From positions 1 through 53,253 of the forward strand of contig CAMCBZ010000019.1 in assembly GCA_945873145.1 (NCBI GenBank): a stretch of DNA of 53,253 nt, in the 5' to 3' direction. The DNA is from an uncultured Prevotella sp. (GTDB lineage Bacteria; Bacteroidota; Bacteroidia; Bacteroidales; Bacteroidaceae). Of this stretch, positions 31,458-40,969 are shown piece by piece. Each line of letters begins with the position of its first letter. Within the stretch, counting starts at the first letter, position 1. The position numbers were made by a program, and so were the translations under genes. The notes below the pieces were generated by a model that saw only the letters and a list, made by a program, of their open reading frames with translations, made no database searches and had not been told where the DNA came from.

Positions 31458-31764
31458 TATTTTATTAACCTATAATTGTGTTATTGCAATAAAAACTTTG
31501 CAAAGATAGCAAAAAGCAAGGAGAATAGACATTGTTTCAAGATTTTATTTAATATTTTTATCTAAAGATGAGAGAAAATTAATCTAGAAGCGACTGCGCC
31601 GATCGCTGACACGAGCCTTCAGAAACCTGGCTTTCGACTTAGTGTTCTGTTCGGAGGCTTTTAAGCCGCCGCGATTACCTCAGTGTTAAAGTGTCTTTTT
31701 CGCTATAATGGCAGTTATGATAAATAAAAGAAAACGGGTCTCTCTTTCGTACAAAAACAGAAAA
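31458..31764. other. Intergenic region
   Basis: On the minus strand a TATCTTTG box lies about 45 bases before the DUF2723 start. The remainder is AT-rich with a short GGCTT/AAGCC hairpin near 31658. No gene found; a degraded remnant at 31590-31720 cannot be excluded. Confidence 0.4.
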
Positions 31765-31794
31765 GCCCTTCATTCTCACGAACAAAGGGCTTAA
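31765..31794 (-). terminator. Terminator of the MORN-like gene
   Basis: Arms AAGCCCTT/AAGGGCTT (31765-31772, 31787-31794); read on the minus strand it is followed by TTCTGTTTTTG. Confidence 0.8.
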
Positions 31795-31901
31795 TAAAAG
31801 AAATTAAAAAATAAATCGTATTATTATTGTAAGAGAGATTCTATTTATGAAAATAAGATGTATTTAGACTGACTTTTGTGTCTCGTGAAAATGGTCTCCG
31901 A

Positions 31902-32414
31902 TTACTGAAGGAGCTCCTGGATCTCGCTCAGAGGACGCTTCTCCTGCGTGCCATCAGGCATGGTGACCATGAAGTAGTCGTATTTCGACTTACCGTTATT
32001 GTATTCCACCACAGCGACACCACCGTTGCGGAGCTGCAATGTGAAGTAACCCTGACGCTTGCCGTTGACGTAGTTGCCATGGAGCTTCTCCTTGCCGTTG
32101 ACATAGTATGTAGTGACCTCACCGTTGAGAACAGTGTTCTTATCATTGCCGAGATCGATGAAACTGTATCCACCCTCAGCCTTGAGGTTACCGTTCATAT
32201 AGAAGTCCTGGAAGACATCTTCCTTGTTGAGTCCTTTACCATCCTGCTTGAGCAGACGATAGTAAGCAGCCTGACCACGATCCTGTACGTTCTGCTGATT
32301 AGCAGCGTAGTAGATAGTGTCTGCAACAACAGTTGCACTCTCGCTCACATGCTTACGAGCTGAAGCACTCAGAACTGCGAGAAACATCATTGATAAGATC
32401 ATCAACTTTTTCAT
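31902..32414 (-). CDS. Exported MORN/YwqK-like repeat protein
   Basis: A 170-residue protein starting at 32414 (MKKLMILSMMFLAVLSASA), a clear signal peptide. Residues about 75-145 contain repeats of the type FYMNGNLKAEGGY, YYVNGKEKLHGNY, VNGKRQGYFTLQL and YNNGKSKYDYF, the W/YxNG pattern of MORN and YwqK-type proteins. Such repeats form beta-sheet surfaces; the function here is unknown. It has its own promoter at 32457-32487 and its own terminator, so is a single-gene unit. Confidence 0.75.
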   Translation of the reverse strand: MKKLMILSMMFLAVLSASARKHVSESATVVADTIYYAANQQNVQDRGQAAYYRLLKQDGKGLNKEDVFQDFYMNGNLKAEGGYSFIDLGNDKNTVLNGEVTTYYVNGKEKLHGNYVNGKRQGYFTLQLRNGGVAVVEYNNGKSKYDYFMVTMPDGTQEKRPLSEIQELLQ

Positions 32415-32456
32415 ATCGGTTTCCTTTCTTAGTTTTACTTTTTCTATTTGACACTG

Positions 32457-32487
32457 CAAAGGTATGCAATTAATATCGAACTACCAA
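32457..32487 (-). promoter_or_regulatory. Promoter of the MORN-like gene
   Basis: On the minus strand TTG (complement of 32485-32487), 20 bases, TACCTTTG (complement of 32457-32464). An ideal consensus match. Confidence 0.75.
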
Positions 32488-32836
32488 ATTCCTTTAACAC
32501 TATTTTATCATTATTTTTAGCCCTAATTTTGATTATAATTTATAAGTAGCGTTTGATTCTATTCTGAAAGAATTTAGTGTTTAAATAATCAATGTGTAAG
32601 TTTGCTCATTTGTCTACTGGCGCTATCATAGGCAAAAGATGACATTATGTAAGTGTGCGCACACAAACGTCATTTCATAAACATCGGAGTTTTAGATTTT
32701 GCTACCATATAAAATGTTTATTTTGTAAGCTACTTTTATCATATGGTCAGATTGACATATATCAAGTATATCGGCTTACGAATCGAAAGTAAAGGTGTCG
32801 AAAAACGTTAGTTTTTGATAGAATATAAGTTTAAAA
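32488..32836. other. AT-rich intergenic region
   Basis: About 350 bases with no frame of note. TGTGCGCACA near 32652 is a short palindrome. Nothing else seen. Confidence 0.4.
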
Positions 32837-33733
32837 TCAATGTTTCAATTTCAATTTGTCAAGGCTTGTACCCTTTGAAAATACATCTAAGTCCACAGGT
32901 GTAGGTATTCCGTCGACCAATCCGGCGTCACTATGCTGCCATAAGAGCGGTTTTAGGTCTCCCTTCAAAGGTGGCTCGGAAGAACTGTAATGAGAAACAA
33001 AGAGAGGGAAAGATGTGAAGCGGGGATAGAGATGCTCGTTGAAGAATTGGGTGTAGCAATATATAATAGGTGTACCATGATAGTGAGTAGCAAGCAATAG
33101 GATCATAGAATCGAGTTTCTCATGCAGCACATTCCTACTCCATCCCTTCACACCCTCTTCCTCAACATCAATCATCGGCACAAGATCCTGATAGTGGCGG
33201 TTGACGATGGAATAGAAGAGACGAAACTGCTGTCGAATGGTACTGCTGGAAGTAAGATAGTGATAGGTACCGACAGGAATGCCCGCGGCACGGGCGCGGG
33301 CAATGTTCTTGAGATAAAGGGAGTCAATATGATCGCCTCCCTCCGTGGCTTTAATGTAGACAAACTTCACGCAAGTGTCATGACTGACACGGTCCCAGTT
33401 AATAACCCCCTGGTGATGAGAGATGTCAATACCGTCGTAGTCCATCCGGCCATGCCGGTCGTGTACTGAGGTCAATTTCACGCCGTTACTGAAGTATCCA
33501 TCGATGTCTGGCAGACTGTCGCGAAAGTTAGGAATATAGATAGCTGCCAATACAAAGCTGATAAACAGCAGGGCGATGATCGTTATCAACACGAGCCATG
33601 ACCGATGGAGGAAACGCCCGATCTGATGACGGATGTGATAGTACTGATAACTGTGGTGGTGATGATGCACTTGAGTCTCATGGGGACTTCCGCCCCCATG
33701 TTCGTTAGGATGTGTGTTTATTGCAGGATTCAT
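32837..33733 (-). CDS. GH25 lysozyme (muramidase) with membrane anchor
   Basis: A 298-residue protein. The first 38 residues are polar with a His-rich stretch (VHHHHHSYQYYHIRHQ), then one membrane span (VLITIIALLFISFVLAA), then the GH25 domain from about residue 95: YDGIDISHHQGVINW, KFVYIKATEGG and VPMIDVEEE hold the catalytic acids. It would sit in the inner membrane with the enzyme in the periplasm, cutting the MurNAc-GlcNAc bond of peptidoglycan. The His-rich cytoplasmic tail is unusual. Confidence 0.9.
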   Translation of the reverse strand: MNPAINTHPNEHGGGSPHETQVHHHHHSYQYYHIRHQIGRFLHRSWLVLITIIALLFISFVLAAIYIPNFRDSLPDIDGYFSNGVKLTSVHDRHGRMDYDGIDISHHQGVINWDRVSHDTCVKFVYIKATEGGDHIDSLYLKNIARARAAGIPVGTYHYLTSSSTIRQQFRLFYSIVNRHYQDLVPMIDVEEEGVKGWSRNVLHEKLDSMILLLATHYHGTPIIYCYTQFFNEHLYPRFTSFPLFVSHYSSSEPPLKGDLKPLLWQHSDAGLVDGIPTPVDLDVFSKGTSLDKLKLKH

Positions 33734-33796
33734 TGGTTGTTTGTTAAATACAAAGTTATATATATAATATGTGTATAGGTCGTTTGTTATTTGGCA

Positions 33797-34915
33797 TTAT
33801 TGGAACCTGAATCCTCTGATCATCCGTGTGGGGACGGGTCTGCCAGCTTTCATGGCTGGCTGCAAAGGCGGCATACCTCTCACAACGGACACAGCCCAAC
33901 GGTCTGCGGAAGGTGAGACAGGGTTGACAACGGCCAAATCTGTCGGACGGCCGTCGCGGTCAACGACATAAGAAACGAGCACCGTTCCTCTACCATGATA
34001 GTCGGAAATGGTCTGGGCGGCCATATAGCGTTTGGCCAAATCTTTGTTCTTTTCAGTCGGTAGCTGGTCGGGAGCATAGCAAAGCGTATCATTACCAACG
34101 CTATTGGGCAGTGTGGCATAGGCAGGCTGATGGGCAGCAGCAGGTTTCAGAAGGTTGCGGTAGTGCTTGGTCAAAACCGATTTAGCGTAATCGTAGCGCA
34201 TCTTAAGTTCCGAGGTATAGCCGCCGTTGTCAAATCCATATCTGACGCGCATACCAACAAGAGAGTCTTCCGGCCAGACGGCCAATACTTCTACAGACTG
34301 CAAACTGTTATATTCATTGTCATTAAGAACACTCGTCAACAACGTAATCAATGGACTGTCGTCTGATGATTGCAACTGATAGGTCTTCATCAAATCGGCG
34401 AGTTGTAGGATCTTCTGGGTGTGGAGATCAAAGACGCAAAGAAGATGGTTGTCGGCAGACGGCTGTGAGCTCAAAGACTGAGGTGCTACTTGACGGTCCA
34501 GCTGGTAGACGATGTATTTGCCCGGACTATAACTTTTGATCGTAGCAGAAGCAGAGACATAACAGAAGTGGCGGTCATCGGGCAGACTGTCGAGCTTACC
34601 GGCCACCGGGGTTCCAAAGTGTGCAAGGAAACTGCTAACGGAAGTATCATAGTCAGTGCTTCCTGACATCAACACCTTAGAGGCAATCTGCTGCTGCAAG
34701 GCACTGACCTGCGTAGAGTCAATAACCACGGGCCATTCCATCTCCAAGTCCACGACATTGAAGTCAGAGCCTTGTCGCATGAGTGTGTGACTCTTGTCAT
34801 ATCTGACGATATAGGCATAGCTGCGGGGCAAGTCAATCACCTGAGCATGCAAAGAGATGCAGTGAAACAGCATCGAAAGACAAAGTCCGAAGCATAATAA
34901 TATGGTCTTTTTCAT
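33797..34915 (-). CDS. Exported protein with TonB C-terminal domain
   Basis: A 372-residue protein with a signal peptide (MKKTILLCFGLCLSMLFHCI, cut near residue 25). Residues about 40-280 resemble DUF3298/RsiV-like exported proteins but I cannot name the family. The last 75 residues (GRGTVLVSYVVDRDGRPTDL, then AVSVVRGMPPLQPAMKAGRP) match the TonB C-terminal fold. It lacks the membrane anchor and proline spacer of real energy transducers, so the domain is probably used for binding rather than energy transfer. Confidence 0.75.
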   Translation of the reverse strand: MKKTILLCFGLCLSMLFHCISLHAQVIDLPRSYAYIVRYDKSHTLMRQGSDFNVVDLEMEWPVVIDSTQVSALQQQIASKVLMSGSTDYDTSVSSFLAHFGTPVAGKLDSLPDDRHFCYVSASATIKSYSPGKYIVYQLDRQVAPQSLSSQPSADNHLLCVFDLHTQKILQLADLMKTYQLQSSDDSPLITLLTSVLNDNEYNSLQSVEVLAVWPEDSLVGMRVRYGFDNGGYTSELKMRYDYAKSVLTKHYRNLLKPAAAHQPAYATLPNSVGNDTLCYAPDQLPTEKNKDLAKRYMAAQTISDYHGRGTVLVSYVVDRDGRPTDLAVVNPVSPSADRWAVSVVRGMPPLQPAMKAGRPVPTRMIRGFRFQ

Positions 34916-34994
34916 GTTAATAAGCGATAGTCATTGATTCAAGACGTAGAGACACAAACATTTATGCACGTATCTCAATCTTCAAAAGTGAGCA

Positions 34995-36131
34995 TCACGC
35001 CTCCGTTGTAGGGGCATTTGGTCGCGTCGGCTGTTGGGTAACGGCTTTAGCCTTCAACCTACCGACACTCTCCTCCTTGGTGACATACTTCTTCCAATAG
35101 GTGATAAGCAGTGTCGTCAACGGCAAGGCGACAATCAGTCCGATGAATCCAAGTATAGCACCCCACACAGAGAGCGAGAGCAGAAGTATGGCCGGGTTGA
35201 GTCCCATGGCCTTGCCCATGATATGCGGCGTGACGACCATGTCGCTGATAACCTGTACCAGCGCGAAGAGCCCCAAGGCCAAGCCAAAGACCACCCAGAA
35301 GTTCTGACCGGTGTCGGCAGCCTTGAGCATGGCAAGGAAAGCCGTCGGGATGAGGGCGAAGGTGTGAAGATAAGGTACTAAATCCAACACTCCGATGAGA
35401 ATACCTAAGCCAATAGCCATCGGGAAATCCATGATGGTAAAGCCTATGCAGAACATGACGCCCATGCAAAGAGCCACGAGGCCTTGACCGCGGATGTAGT
35501 TGTTCAACTCCCGTTCCACGTCTCCGGCAAGCTCATGCCAGAACGGACGGTTCTTCACAGGGAAGATGCGGATCCAATTGGTAGTAAGAAACTCGTAGTC
35601 CATCAAGATGAAGAACATATATAATAAGGTGATCAGCGATGCCACAATACTCATCACGATGCTGGCAGTCTGACTCACTACAGAGAACACCTTTGGCGCT
35701 ACGTTTTTCAAGATATTGGTGAAGTCAGGACTCTTGAAGAAGTGTTCTACCGTGTGCTGGTTGTGGATGAGCCAATTAGAAATCCATCCGCTGATGTTGT
35801 TGGTGTGTGCAGCTCCATGCACCCAATGGGTGAGGATGACATACAACCGCTGGAACTGTTCGATCATTGGCGGAATGATGAAATAGAGCATACCGCCGAT
35901 GACAGCAAAGACCACGATCATCGTGATGATAATCGACAGGGCACGCACCCGCACATGAAGTTTGTTCTCCACAAACTTCACCATCGGATAGAGCAGATAG
36001 GCGAAGAGCCACGCGATGAAGAAAGGCAGCAGCACACTGCTCAGATAGTCCACCAGCAGGAATACGGCCAAGACGATGGCTCCGATTCCTACCCAACGTA
36101 TGAATCGATCGAATGTGATTTCTTTTGGCAT
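34995..36131 (-). CDS. AI-2E-family transporter (PerM/YhhQ-type permease)
   Basis: About 378 residues from ATG 36131 (MPKEITFDRFIRWVGIGAIV). Around eight hydrophobic segments: two near the N-terminus, one pair near 65-85, one near 150-175, and a C-terminal cluster with MGVMFCIGFTIMDFPMAIGL, then GVLDLVPYLHTFALIPTAFL and KAMGLNPAILLLSLSVWG, as in AI-2E/UPF0118 proteins. Some members export autoinducer or act as Na+/H+ antiporters; the substrate here is unknown. Confidence 0.85.
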   Translation of the reverse strand: MPKEITFDRFIRWVGIGAIVLAVFLLVDYLSSVLLPFFIAWLFAYLLYPMVKFVENKLHVRVRALSIIITMIVVFAVIGGMLYFIIPPMIEQFQRLYVILTHWVHGAAHTNNISGWISNWLIHNQHTVEHFFKSPDFTNILKNVAPKVFSVVSQTASIVMSIVASLITLLYMFFILMDYEFLTTNWIRIFPVKNRPFWHELAGDVERELNNYIRGQGLVALCMGVMFCIGFTIMDFPMAIGLGILIGVLDLVPYLHTFALIPTAFLAMLKAADTGQNFWVVFGLALGLFALVQVISDMVVTPHIMGKAMGLNPAILLLSLSVWGAILGFIGLIVALPLTTLLITYWKKYVTKEESVGRLKAKAVTQQPTRPNAPTTEA

Positions 36132-36178
36132 AATACGATAATTGACTAATGAATTCATTGCGCACGGTTGCCCATACG

Positions 36179-36793
36179 CTATTTTTCGAAGAGATTACGG
36201 CTTTGTGCATTGCGCTTGTCGTCCAACAGTGCTTTCTGGAAACAATCGCGGCACAGGGGCTCATACTCCTGCTTCTCACCAAGCATCACCTGTTCCTTGT
36301 CGTTGACCAACCGGTGGCTGGCATAAGCCAACGATCCACACTTTACACAGATGGCGTGCACTTTGGTCACTTCGTCGGCCACAGCCATCAGCGAAGGCAT
36401 AGGGCCGAAAGGATTACCAAGGAAGTCCATGTCCAGTCCGGCAATGATGACGCGTACGCCCTGATTGGCGAGTTTATTGCACACAGCGACAAGATGGTCG
36501 TCAAAGAACTGTGCCTCATCGATACCCACGACGTCACAGCCACCCGACAACTTCAGTATCTCATCGGACTGGTGCACGGGGATGGATCTCAATGCAGTAT
36601 GGTCGTGACTCACCACATCACGGGGCGAATAGCGCACGTCCATCGTCGGCTTGAAGATCGCAACGTGCTGCTTGGCAAAGCGGGCACGGCGCAGACGGCG
36701 TATCAGCTCTTCTGTCTTACCGGAAAACATGCTGCCACAAACCACCTCGATGCGGCCGGGACGGCGGCTCTCCCCTATCAGATTCTCTGTCAT
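36179..36793 (-). CDS. tdk: Thymidine kinase
   Basis: A 204-residue type II thymidine kinase phosphorylating thymidine in the salvage pathway. P-loop [15 protein letters not shown] (about residues 20-34), [10 protein letters not shown] (about 90-99) with the catalytic Glu, and the zinc Cys in [13 protein letters not shown] and CRDCF are visible. Length typical. A TATCTTTG box lies upstream on the minus strand. Confidence 0.95.
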   Translation of the reverse strand: MTENLIGESRRPGRIEVVCGSMFSGKTEELIRRLRRARFAKQHVAIFKPTMDVRYSPRDVVSHDHTALRSIPVHQSDEILKLSGGCDVVGIDEAQFFDDHLVAVCNKLANQGVRVIIAGLDMDFLGNPFGPMPSLMAVADEVTKVHAICVKCGSLAYASHRLVNDKEQVMLGEKQEYEPLCRDCFQKALLDDKRNAQSRNLFEK

Positions 36794-36894
36794 CTATTCT
36801 TTTTCTTTTTATTTGCAAAGATAATAAGAAAAGACGAATAGACATCATTTGTATATCTACATTTCTGCTTACCAAAGAAAAAAGCAAATAAAAT

Positions 36895-36925
36895 TTGGGC
36901 GTAGCGATTATTTTGCTTATATTTG
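36895..36925 (+). promoter_or_regulatory. Promoter of rsmI
   Basis: TTG at 36895-36897, 20-base spacer, TATATTTG at 36918-36925. The ATG at 36935 is only 10 bases after the box, so the leader would be about 3 bases or absent. Confidence 0.7.
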
Positions 36926-36934
36926 CAGTTGATT

Positions 36935-37624
36935 ATGGGTACATTGTATATCATCCCCACTCCAGTGGGTAACATGGAAGACATCACGCTGCGGGCTTTG
37001 AGAATACTCAAAGAAGCTGATCTGGTGTTGGCTGAGGACACACGTACCTCAGGCAACCTCCTTCGCCACTATGAGATCAACAATCATCTCATGGCCCATC
37101 ACAAGTTCAACGAGCACGGGACGACATCAGGTATCATCGAGCGTCTCAAGGCCGGACAGAATATCGCGCTGGTCAGTGACGCCGGCACGCCGGGCATCAG
37201 CGACCCTGGATTCTTCCTTGCCCGTGAGGCTGCACGCAATGACATCGAGGTGATCACATTGCCCGGTGCCACAGCCTGCATCCCTGCCATTGTGTCGTCG
37301 GGACTGCCCTGCGACCGTTTCTGCTTCGAGGGCTTCCTGCCACAAAAGAAAGGACGGCAGACGAGACTGGAGAGTTTGAAGGACGAGACACGTACCATGG
37401 TCTTCTATGAGTCACCCTATAGATTGCTGAAGACGCTCAAGCAGTTTGCCGAAGTGTTTGGCGCGGACCGGCAGGTTAGCGTGGCCAGGGAGATCTCTAA
37501 GATACATGAAGAACACGTCAGAGGCACACTCGAAGAGGTCGTCGCACATTTCGAGGCTACAGAACCACGAGGCGAAATCGTCATCGTGCTGGCTGGCAAA
37601 GATACGAAAAAACATCAGGTATGA
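36935..37624 (+). CDS. rsmI: 16S rRNA (cytidine-1402-2'-O) methyltransferase
   Basis: A 229-residue SAM-dependent tetrapyrrole-methylase-fold enzyme. Start at 36935 (MGTLYIIPTPVGNMEDIT) matches the conserved beginning; LVSDAGTPGISDPGF, LPGATACIPAIVSSGLP and FEGFLPQKKGRQTRL are hallmark motifs. It methylates C1402 in the ribosome decoding centre. Somewhat shorter than the E. coli protein (286), lacking the C-terminal extension, as usual in this phylum. Its stop overlaps the next start (ATGA). Confidence 0.95.
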   Translation: MGTLYIIPTPVGNMEDITLRALRILKEADLVLAEDTRTSGNLLRHYEINNHLMAHHKFNEHGTTSGIIERLKAGQNIALVSDAGTPGISDPGFFLAREAARNDIEVITLPGATACIPAIVSSGLPCDRFCFEGFLPQKKGRQTRLESLKDETRTMVFYESPYRLLKTLKQFAEVFGADRQVSVAREISKIHEEHVRGTLEEVVAHFEATEPRGEIVIVLAGKDTKKHQV

Positions 37625-38502
37625 CACTACGCTTGCTCCATACTTCTTTCTTGTGCATGTTTCTCGCATGCATCACGCTTCTTGTAACTGGTTGCAAGGA
37701 AAAGAAGCAAGCACCCGTTATGCTCCAAAACATTCAGACTTCAGACTCGCTGCATAAGATCATCGCCCAACGCGACAACGAGATCAATGACATGATGGCG
37801 ACCCTCAACCAGATTGAGGATGGATTCGAGGTCATCAACATCGCTGAAGACCGCGTCAACGTAGCGCAGACCGGCGAAGGAGATGCGACGGACAAAGCCA
37901 AGGAGATCGCCAACAACATCAAGATCATCACTGACAAGATGCAGGAGAACCGCGCTCTTATCAGCAAACTGCAAAAACAACTCAGGCAGAGCAGTTTCAA
38001 AAGTCAGGAATTCAAGCGCACCATCGAGGGGCTCATGAGACGCATGAGCGAGAAGGATCAACAGTTGCAAGAACTGAGAGCTGAACTCGACGCCAAGGAT
38101 ATCCATATCTCAGAACTCGACGAGACGATCGACAATCTTAATAACAATATCACTGATCTGCAGAACGAGAGCGAGCAGAAGACGCAGACGATCAATAACC
38201 AGGACATGCAGCTCAACACGGCATGGTATGTCTTTGGTACGAAGAGCGAGCTGAAGGAGCAGAATATTCTTGTCGGCGGCAAGGTGCTGCAGGCGTCTTT
38301 CAACCGTAACTACTTCATGAAGATTGACATCAGAGTGGAAAAGGACATCAAGCTCTACTCCAAGTATGCCAAGATCCTCACCACGCACCCGGCAAGCAGC
38401 TATACGCTCCAGCGTGACAACTTCAACCAATATGTCCTGCACATCACCAACCCTCAGTTGTTCTGGAGTACAAGCAAGTATCTGGTGATACTGGTGAAGT
38501 AG
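37621..38502 (+). CDS. Coiled-coil lipoprotein
   Basis: A 293-residue lipoprotein: signal peptide TLRLLHTSFLCMFLACITLL with lipobox LLVTGC (Cys about 24). Residues about 40-200 are a long coiled coil with heptad Leu/Ile (for example KQLRQSSFKSQEFKRTIEGL and ELDETIDNLNNNITDLQNES). The C-terminal 95 residues form a beta-rich domain, VFGTKSELKEQNILVGGKVL. Conserved Bacteroidota protein family by appearance; function unknown. Co-translated with rsmI through a 4-base overlap. Confidence 0.75.
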   Translation: MTLRLLHTSFLCMFLACITLLVTGCKEKKQAPVMLQNIQTSDSLHKIIAQRDNEINDMMATLNQIEDGFEVINIAEDRVNVAQTGEGDATDKAKEIANNIKIITDKMQENRALISKLQKQLRQSSFKSQEFKRTIEGLMRRMSEKDQQLQELRAELDAKDIHISELDETIDNLNNNITDLQNESEQKTQTINNQDMQLNTAWYVFGTKSELKEQNILVGGKVLQASFNRNYFMKIDIRVEKDIKLYSKYAKILTTHPASSYTLQRDNFNQYVLHITNPQLFWSTSKYLVILVK

Positions 38503-38520
38503 ACATTATATATATAAGGT

Positions 38521-38955
38521 ATGATGACCGACGAAGACTATATGCGACTGGCACTGAGCGAGGCTCAGGCTGCATTCGACGAGGGAGAGATCCCCGTGGG
38601 CGCTGTCGTGGTGAACAAAGGCCGCGTCATTGCACGGGCACACAACCAGACCGAGACACTCCACGACGTCACCGCTCATGCCGAGATGCTAGCCATCACA
38701 TCGGCAGCCAACCTCTTGGGCGGTAAATATCTGACCGACTGTACGCTCTATGTCACCGTAGAGCCGTGTACAATGTGCGCCGGAGCGCTGGGCTGGGCAC
38801 AGGTGGCACGTGTCGTCTACGGGGCTTCGGACCCCAAGCGAGGCTATACCTGCTATGCGCCGCACGCTTTGCATCCCAAGGCGTCCACCACTTCCGGGAT
38901 ACTCGAAAAGGAGTGCACCACGCTGATGCAGGAATTCTTTCGTCAAAGAAGATAA
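38521..38955 (+). CDS. tadA: tRNA-adenosine(34) deaminase
   Basis: A 144-residue zinc deaminase that converts wobble A34 of tRNA-Arg to inosine. HAEMLAI carries the zinc His and catalytic Glu, and PCTMCAGAL the two zinc Cys. GEIPVGAVVV near the start and ARVVYGASDPKRG fit TadA rather than other deaminases. A second ATG directly follows the first (38524). Nine bases before yraN. Confidence 0.93.
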   Translation: MMTDEDYMRLALSEAQAAFDEGEIPVGAVVVNKGRVIARAHNQTETLHDVTAHAEMLAITSAANLLGGKYLTDCTLYVTVEPCTMCAGALGWAQVARVVYGASDPKRGYTCYAPHALHPKASTTSGILEKECTTLMQEFFRQRR

Positions 38956-38964
38956 ACTGCAAAT

Positions 38965-39348
38965 ATGGCTACTCACAACGATGTCGGCAAGTGGGGCGAG
39001 GAATATGCCGCCCAATATCTCAAAGGCAAGGACTATCTCATCCTTGATCGTGATTGGAGACCAGGAAAAGGACTGGTCGATCTCGACATCGTGTGCCTCA
39101 CTCCTGACCGCAGGACAGTGGCTTTTGTAGAGGTGAAGACGCGAAGCAAGGAAGAGATCACCGACCCGGAAGAGGCTGTCGATATACGTAAAATGAGACA
39201 TCTCGGACGCGCTGCCGACACGTATGTCAAGATCAGAGACATCGTGGAAGAGCTCCGTTTCGACATCATAACCATCATTGGAGAGGAAAATGATCCTCAT
39301 CCACAATTAGAACATATACAAGATGCTTTCAATCCGCTCCTTATTTAA
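38965..39348 (+). CDS. YraN-family (UPF0102) nuclease-fold protein
   Basis: A 127-residue protein with the restriction-endonuclease-like core: GEEYAAQYL near the start, DLDIVCLTPDRRTVAFVEVK (about 39-58) with the D, then ExK triad, and KMRHLGRAADTYV. Family members are widespread and of uncertain function, often beside DNA recombination or uptake genes. Its end overlaps the birA start by 26 bases, which supports an operon. Confidence 0.9.
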   Translation: MATHNDVGKWGEEYAAQYLKGKDYLILDRDWRPGKGLVDLDIVCLTPDRRTVAFVEVKTRSKEEITDPEEAVDIRKMRHLGRAADTYVKIRDIVEELRFDIITIIGEENDPHPQLEHIQDAFNPLLI

Positions 39349-40135
39349 AAGGAAAAACAACAGTGGGAATAACTTCCGGATCACACGTCTGGACGAAACC
39401 GACAGCACCAATGCCTATATCCGTCGCATGCTCTCTGCCCCTCAGCAGGACGAGACTGATCCTGTGGCTGATCAATCCCGCTATTGGGTTGTCACCACAG
39501 AGTTTCAGTCTTCCGGCCGCGGACAGGGGACTAATACGTGGGAAAGCGAGAGAGGCAAGAACCTGCTCTTCTCTGTTCTCTGTCATCCGGTGTGGATTCC
39601 GATCACCGGTCAGTTCATTCTCTCGGAAGCCATCGCCTTGGCGATCCGTGATGCCTTGGCTGTCTACGACGACCATTTCACCATCAAGTGGCCCAACGAC
39701 ATCTATTGGAAGGACAAGAAAATCTGCGGCATTCTCATTGAGAACACGTTGAGCGGCGGACACATCAAGAACTGCATCATTGGTCCGGGCATTGATGTCA
39801 ACCAGCAGGTCTTCCATAGCGACGCGCCAAATCCCGTCTCGCTCTACCAAATCTTAGGCCACGAAGTAGACCGCGAAGCTCTGTTGCAGGACATCCTCAA
39901 ACGCTTCGACGCCAACATCCAAGCGACCATCAACGGTGATTACGCAACGATTGTCGGCAACTACACGTCGTGGCTCTACCGTCTCCACGGCTTCTATCCC
40001 TATCGCGATGCCGACGGCGACTTCGAGGCAGCACTCGTTGAGGTGGAGGACGACGGTCATCTTGTGCTCCGTGATCGCGAGGACCGCATACGACGCTACG
40101 CTTTCAAGGAGGTAGAGTTCATTATCAATGCGTGA
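39323..40135 (+). CDS. birA: Biotin--[acetyl-CoA-carboxylase] ligase
   Basis: A 270-residue enzyme attaching biotin to carrier-protein Lys via biotinyl-AMP. SSGRGQGTNTWESERGKNLL (about 68-87) is the adenylate-binding loop, KWPNDIYWKDKKICGILIE (about 121-139) binds biotin, and IGPGIDVNQ follows. It lacks the N-terminal DNA-binding domain of E. coli BirA, so it is an enzyme only and not a repressor. A start overlapping yraN is used since no later ATG precedes the first motif closely. Confidence 0.93.
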   Translation: MLSIRSLFKRKNNSGNNFRITRLDETDSTNAYIRRMLSAPQQDETDPVADQSRYWVVTTEFQSSGRGQGTNTWESERGKNLLFSVLCHPVWIPITGQFILSEAIALAIRDALAVYDDHFTIKWPNDIYWKDKKICGILIENTLSGGHIKNCIIGPGIDVNQQVFHSDAPNPVSLYQILGHEVDREALLQDILKRFDANIQATINGDYATIVGNYTSWLYRLHGFYPYRDADGDFEAALVEVEDDGHLVLRDREDRIRRYAFKEVEFIINA

Positions 40136-40175
40136 GCCACGCGCCATTCTGAATTCCATAATCCTCGTTGCAGCA

Positions 40176-40240
40176 ATTCAACATTCATCATTCAACATTC
40201 CAATCATTCAACATTCAACAATCAACATTCAACATTCTAT
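40176..40240. repeat. Heptamer tandem repeat forming the pyrH leader
   Basis: About nine units of ATTCAAC or one-base variants (ATTCATC, AATCAAC, ATTCTAT), interrupted once at 40197-40205. It ends 2 bases before the pyrH ATG. The reverse complement of the same unit is repeated at 53106-53154. Confidence 0.85.
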
Positions 40241-40242
40241 AT

Positions 40243-40950
40243 ATGAGATTTAAACGTATTCTGCTCAAGCTCTCCGGTGAGAGTCTGATGGGCAAGCAAG
40301 GTTATGGCATAGATCCTGAGAGACTGAGTGACTATGCTGCACAGATCAAGGAAATCCACGACATGGGCGTCCAGATCGGTATCGTCATCGGTGGAGGTAA
40401 CATCTTCCGCGGTCTCAGCGGCTCGCAGAAAGGCTTCGACCGCGTCAAGGGCGATCAGATGGGTATGTGCGCAACAGTCATCAACTCCCTGGCTTTGAGT
40501 TCTGCCTTAGGTGCTATCGGTGTGAAAAACAAGGTGATGACAGCTATTCGCATGGAGCCTATCGGTGAGTTCTACAACAAGTGGAAAGCAATCGAAGCCC
40601 TGGAGTCCGGCTACATCTGCATCTTCTCTGCCGGTACAGGCAATCCTTATTTCACCACCGACACCGGATCTTCACTCCGTGGCATTGAGATTGAGGCCGA
40701 CGTGATGCTCAAGGGTACACGTGTCGACGGCGTCTACACTGCCGACCCCGAAAGGGATCCGACGGCCAAGAAGTTCAATGAGATCAGCTACAAAGAGGTG
40801 CTCGACCGTGGTCTACGCGTCATGGACCTGACTGCCATCTGCATGTGTCAGGACAACAACCTGCCGATCTATGTCTTCAATATGGACAAGAAAGGCAACC
40901 TCAAGAAGGTCATGGACGGTGATGAGATCGGTACGCTCGTGCATCCATAA
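40243..40950 (+). CDS. pyrH: UMP kinase
   Basis: A 235-residue amino-acid-kinase-fold enzyme making UDP from UMP. Start at 40243 (MRFKRILLKLSGESLMG) rather than an in-frame TTG in the heptamer repeats. IGIVIGGGNIFRG, GVKNKVMTAIRMEPIGEFYN and AGTGNPYFTTDTGSSLRGIE are diagnostic, and ADVMLKGTRVDGVYTADPE binds nucleotide. Length as in other bacteria. Two hairpins follow the stop. Confidence 0.97.
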   Translation: MRFKRILLKLSGESLMGKQGYGIDPERLSDYAAQIKEIHDMGVQIGIVIGGGNIFRGLSGSQKGFDRVKGDQMGMCATVINSLALSSALGAIGVKNKVMTAIRMEPIGEFYNKWKAIEALESGYICIFSAGTGNPYFTTDTGSSLRGIEIEADVMLKGTRVDGVYTADPERDPTAKKFNEISYKEVLDRGLRVMDLTAICMCQDNNLPIYVFNMDKKGNLKKVMDGDEIGTLVHP

Positions 40951-40969
40951 GCTGTAAGGTGATCACAAT

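Noticed and set aside
40168..40242. Longer pyrH start at TTG 40168
   Set aside because: The extra residues are translated heptamer repeats; the conserved protein begins at 40243.
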